Source: CAZWDL01 sp964632995 (GTDB lineage: Bacteria; Bacteroidota; Bacteroidia; Chitinophagales; Saprospiraceae). Taken from it: a DNA stretch of 33,097 bases. The DNA is taken from assembly GCA_964632995.1 (NCBI GenBank), contig CAZWDL010000084.1:1-33097 (forward strand), read 5' to 3'. The notes beneath the pieces are model-generated. The model did no database searches, was not told where the DNA came from, and saw only the letters and a program-made list of their open reading frames with translations. The translations under genes were made by a program, and so were the position numbers. Below, in pieces: positions 30,006-33,097 of this stretch (position 1 is its first letter; each line of letters begins with the position of its first letter).

Positions 30006-32132
30006 TTAGAAAAATATCTGCGGAATCCGTTTGGCTTTTTCTTCAAAAGGGGCTGCACTACCCGCAGCTACCTCGTAGATACGTTCGTGCGTACGGCGGG
30101 CGGCGCGGCGCAAAGGCGCATAGGGGCGCAGGCAGATATCCAGGAAACCGATATTGTAATTCTCGCCGTCGAAGCGGCCGAAAACCGGTTGGTCGTTCCA
30201 CTGGAAGTAATGCAAGGCGATCACTTCAGGACGTGCAAATCCCTGCTCGGTATAATAGCGATAAGCGATGCCGCGGTCTTCTTGCGTAGCTACCCCCTGT
30301 ATGCCGGTTGAGGGCAATCCCGCGTCAATGGCGCCAAAGTGGTACTCCCCGATGAGCACCGGCTTGCCGCTGCGGCGGGCGATCTCCTCCGTCGCGGGTG
30401 GTCCGGGAAAGCTGTAGCCGTTGATAGAGAAGACATCGAAACGCTCGCCGGCTTTGTACAGCAGGTCGGAGCTTATCCAGGCGTAACGCATGCCCAGGTT
30501 GAGGTGGTTGGGGTCAATGCGTTCCACCGCGTCGCAGACCACATCTACATAGCGGGCTACCATCTTTTCGGAGAATGTGCGGAAGTCGGCTTCGGCGCGG
30601 CCGCCCGGCATGTCCTGCAGGGTGAGCGTATCGAAGGCCTGGAAAGCGGGAAGGTCCATTTGCCATGCTTCGTTGAGCGCGCTGATCTTTCCTTCGTATT
30701 GTTTGCTGATCCATTCGGTAAAGGCGCGGCGGGTGGCCGAGCTGTCAGGGGTGGCGAACATTTCGAAGGCGAGGTTGTGATAGCCGAAGGCCCAGTGCGG
30801 CTCGTTGCGTAGAAAATAGCCGATGAGATAGGGGTCATCCCGGTAGGCGACGAGTTGCGCTTCGTAATGCCCGGCATTTTTCTGATATTCTTCCGAGTAG
30901 ACGTCCGGGAAGTCCCGGTAGAGGAAAACCTTTGTTTCCGGGAAATTACCAAGCGGTAAAACATAAGGCATTCGGGCGTTTCGTGCAAAATCGATATCCG
31001 ACCAGTTGCCCACTGTATTGAAACGCATGTCGCGCAGCAGCCCCGCCGTCAGCGTATCCCAGTTGCCGCGCCACCGTTCACCGAAAGTCCGAATGAGGTT
31101 ACTTTTGTAAAAATCGACCACATCCATGCCCCGGCTTTCTGAGTAGGCTTCGGCCATGAGCGTATCTTCCCGTGGAGGCAGCCAGGCAAAAAGATCTTCC
31201 TGGTCGCTCAGCACGCCCTCTGCGTGGGGGCGCACGCAATCCATCCCCATACTGAGAAAGGCGTATCCTTCCGGGTCGACCAGCCACCAGCGCCGGCCGT
31301 CGTGGTGGGTGCGGAAGAACCCCGTAGCGTCAAATTGCCTGGCTTTCCATCCGCCGTAGCGGCTCCATTGCGCCGGATAGTCCGCCTGCCGGGCAGCCTG
31401 ATAAAGTTCCCGCATAGTACTGCTAAGCGCGCTTCCTTGCGTCACTTTTCCCGGCCAGTCGCGGGCGGTCCACTGGCCGAAGGAATCGACTACCGGTCCG
31501 GACGGTGGAGGAAGGGCTTCCGGCAATTTTTCCGTAAGGCGCAAGGAACGGATCGTTACAGAAGGCCGAAAGCCGGGCTCCTGAAAGGGCGCCGACCGCA
31601 AAGCTACCCGGCTGATGTCTTCGGGCGCCAGGCGGCTGCCCAGTACGGTCCCCTTCAGCTGCCGGGGAAAACGGTCGAGAAATATATCCTGCCCGTCGAG
31701 ATGACTAAGCGGGAAGATGACCTGTGTCGGTAAATGGGGCAGCACTCCAATCTTGGGACTGATGCGGGGCTGATGGGCACTGTGCTGTTCGCCTTGTTGC
31801 ACAATGGCCTGGCCCTGCGTCCCACGCCGATAGAAATCGATATACAGAATAGCGCTGTATGGGGCGTTGTGTTCTACCTCCATGACCAGATAGGCCGCCT
31901 TGGTCCAGTGTATGCCGCCGGTGTCAAGTAATAAGGCGTGGTCGGCGGAATCAGGCTGGAAGCGCAGAGCAGCGTCCTGCTCCGAAAAACTAAGGCCCGG
32001 GCCGGCATTTTGCTTAGCCAGCTCTCGGAGGTCGAAGGAAAATTGCGAACTGGAATCATCAGTATTGGAACAGCTTAAAAGAAAGGCGGAAAGCAGCAGG
32101 AATAACACAGGTATCTGGAAATAATTCATCAT
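30006..32132 (-). CDS. GH50 agarase-like glycoside hydrolase, lipoprotein
   Basis: About 708 aa from ATG 32132 (the next codon, at 32129, is also ATG; the first start of the open frame at 32177 is not needed). The signal MMNYFQIPVLFLLLSAFLLS ends in a lipobox LLSC, so it is an envelope lipoprotein. An N-terminal beta-sandwich (about 30-220) precedes a TIM-barrel of clan GH-A: WWLVDPEGYAFLSMGMDCVR, acid/base Glu in GYFLRNEPHWAF, and nucleophile Glu in VLIGEYHFGAIDAG. The IGEYHFGA block resembles GH50 beta-agarases. Substrate is probably a galactan such as agar or a similar algal polysaccharide, by family inference. No PUL (SusC/SusD) or sulfatase is next to it. Divergent from a NIPSNAP gene. 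Confidence 0.8.
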   Translation of the reverse strand: MMNYFQIPVLFLLLSAFLLSCSNTDDSSSQFSFDLRELAKQNAGPGLSFSEQDAALRFQPDSADHALLLDTGGIHWTKAAYLVMEVEHNAPYSAILYIDFYRRGTQGQAIVQQGEQHSAHQPRISPKIGVLPHLPTQVIFPLSHLDGQDIFLDRFPRQLKGTVLGSRLAPEDISRVALRSAPFQEPGFRPSVTIRSLRLTEKLPEALPPPSGPVVDSFGQWTARDWPGKVTQGSALSSTMRELYQAARQADYPAQWSRYGGWKARQFDATGFFRTHHDGRRWWLVDPEGYAFLSMGMDCVRPHAEGVLSDQEDLFAWLPPREDTLMAEAYSESRGMDVVDFYKSNLIRTFGERWRGNWDTLTAGLLRDMRFNTVGNWSDIDFARNARMPYVLPLGNFPETKVFLYRDFPDVYSEEYQKNAGHYEAQLVAYRDDPYLIGYFLRNEPHWAFGYHNLAFEMFATPDSSATRRAFTEWISKQYEGKISALNEAWQMDLPAFQAFDTLTLQDMPGGRAEADFRTFSEKMVARYVDVVCDAVERIDPNHLNLGMRYAWISSDLLYKAGERFDVFSINGYSFPGPPATEEIARRSGKPVLIGEYHFGAIDAGLPSTGIQGVATQEDRGIAYRYYTEQGFARPEVIALHYFQWNDQPVFGRFDGENYNIGFLDICLRPYAPLRRAARRTHERIYEVAAGSAAPFEEKAKRIPQIFF

Positions 32133-32233
32133 ATCACTTTTATTGCAGAACGCGCGTGTAAGGTCGCACCCTGACATTCCCGTCTTTCAACACGAAAACT
32201 ATCCGGGATCATTTATAGCTTAAACCACTGAAG

Positions 32234-33016
32234 ATGAAAAGAAGAAAATTTATCAAAGCTGCAGCCCTGAGTGGTCTGGCGACTTCCGCAATGGGGGCTA
32301 CGGTTGCAGGCAATAGCAAACCGGCAGAGGATCAACAATTCTACGAGTTCCGTCGCTATGAGCTACGTTGGGGTGGGTCCGTCAATACCTTAGGCAAATA
32401 TCTGGAATCGGCGCTTATTCCGGCCCTCAACCGGTATGGGGTGGAAGCTGTCGGGGTCTTCACGGAAATGGCCAAGTCTGAGCCGCCGGTGCTTTACGTG
32501 CTCATTCCTTATGCCGGGGCCGCTGAATTTGCAGGTCTGTCTACGGCTTTGCTGGAAGACAAAACATACCAAAAAGCCGCTGCCGAATACAACGCTATCG
32601 GTCCCAACGCTGAGGTCTATTTTCGCTACGATACCTGGCTGCTGCGCGCCTTTGAGGGGATGCCGCAAGTGAAACTTCCGGAACAGGAGGAGCGCATTTT
32701 CGAACTTCGTACCTACGAGGGGTACAGCGAGGATGCCGTTTGCCGGAAAGTCAAGATGTTTAACGAAGGCGAGATCGATATTTTTCTGGATACCGGCCTG
32801 CATCCGGTATTCTTTGGCCATATGCTGGCGGGCCCTGACATGCCGGCGCTGAGCTATATGCTTACTTTTAAGGATATGGCCGAACGCGATGAAAACTGGC
32901 AGGCCTTTATCAAGCACCCTGATTGGCAGCGCATGTCCAAAATGGAAGAATACGCCAATACGGTTTCGAAAATACACCGGGTGTTTCTGGAACCGACTGG
33001 GTATTCCCAGGTGTGA
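32234..33016 (+). CDS. NIPSNAP family protein with Tat-type signal
   Basis: 260-aa protein. The N-terminus MKRRKFIKAAALSGLATSAM has the RRKF twin-arginine motif and a hydrophobic stretch, so it should be exported folded. Two ferredoxin-like NIPSNAP halves follow: FYEFRRYELRWGG...LGKYLESALIPALNRYG (about 38-75) and IFELRTYEGYSE...KVKMFNEGEIDIFLDTGLHP (about 155-195), with the C-terminal MAERDENWQAFIKHPDWQRM. NIPSNAP proteins form dimeric alpha/beta barrels; their function in bacteria is not well known. It is 101 bp from the divergent GH50-like gene and ends before a hairpin. Confidence 0.88.
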   Translation: MKRRKFIKAAALSGLATSAMGATVAGNSKPAEDQQFYEFRRYELRWGGSVNTLGKYLESALIPALNRYGVEAVGVFTEMAKSEPPVLYVLIPYAGAAEFAGLSTALLEDKTYQKAAAEYNAIGPNAEVYFRYDTWLLRAFEGMPQVKLPEQEERIFELRTYEGYSEDAVCRKVKMFNEGEIDIFLDTGLHPVFFGHMLAGPDMPALSYMLTFKDMAERDENWQAFIKHPDWQRMSKMEEYANTVSKIHRVFLEPTGYSQV

Positions 33017-33045
33017 GGAAGGATAAGGGATTGGGCAAACGGTCC

Positions 33046-33069
33046 TAGTACACTGTGTACTAAATTTTT
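33046..33069 (+). terminator. Intrinsic terminator of the NIPSNAP gene
   Basis: TAGTACA (33046-33052) and TGTACTA (33056-33062) form a perfect 7-bp stem with loop CTG, followed by AATTTTTC. It lies 29 bp after the stop. Confidence 0.7.
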
Positions 33070-33097
33070 CAACATTTTGAAGGGCTCTTTTTCCCTC

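Overview
The window looks like a chromosomal segment of a Bacteroidota bacterium, most likely from the Saprospiria/Lewinella-type marine lineages. The evidence is a type IX secretion (type B, gliding-motility-associated) C-terminal domain on a large repeat protein, many short-signal lipoproteins, typical Bacteroidota families (DUF6702, DUF4349, DUF2490, DUF4010, a short RRM protein, CvfB-like S1 protein), and TAnnTTTG-type promoter boxes. It is mostly moderately GC-rich, with an AT-richer stretch at about 26.2-28.2 kb. I see no rRNA, tRNA, CRISPR array, integrase or transposase.

Layout. 1-309 is a fragment of an alpha/beta hydrolase that runs in frame into a beta-helix/SprB-like T9SS cargo protein (310-3063); the join sits in a 12-mer that also occurs inside the second gene, so it is probably an assembly chimera. 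3.1-11.4 kb holds an M20 amidohydrolase, a DUF6702 protein, a DUF4349 lipoprotein, a molybdopterin oxidoreductase, an alpha/beta hydrolase and a secreted CocE/NonD hydrolase. 11.4-12.8 kb is decaying: an unidentified remnant with an in-frame TAA, then a glucosaminidase broken by a homopolymer frameshift and a Trp-to-stop TAG. 12.8-18.5 kb has an 821-residue lipoprotein with a duplicated domain, a pirin, an RRM protein and a fatty-acid desaturase. 18.5-23.9 kb has an acidic protein, a MotA/ExbB-like remnant with an in-frame TAG, a DUF2490 barrel, a PLP decarboxylase with a structured leader, an unknown protein and a lipoprotein with three zinc-ribbon-like repeats. 24.0-26.2 kb has a MgtC/DUF4010 membrane protein and a DUF5995 protein.

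26.3-28.0 kb is an AT-richer accessory islet on the minus strand: two adjacent small peptides with double-glycine-type leaders and matched cysteine spacing (a candidate two-peptide bacteriocin), a small two-helix membrane protein that could be the immunity protein, several inverted and direct repeats, and a truncated outer-membrane barrel gene. 28.1-33.0 kb has a CvfB-like S1 protein, a NYN nuclease-like/cold-shock fusion, a GH50 agarase-like lipoprotein and a Tat-exported NIPSNAP protein.

The best candidates for something new are the paired bacteriocin-like peptides (26354-27210) and the two tandem, covarying 21-nt hairpins (20581-20622) in the leader of the PLP decarboxylase. Three of the convergent gene junctions carry unrelated palindromic elements that probably act as bidirectional terminators. 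All family names rest on motif recognition by eye; no database search was run.
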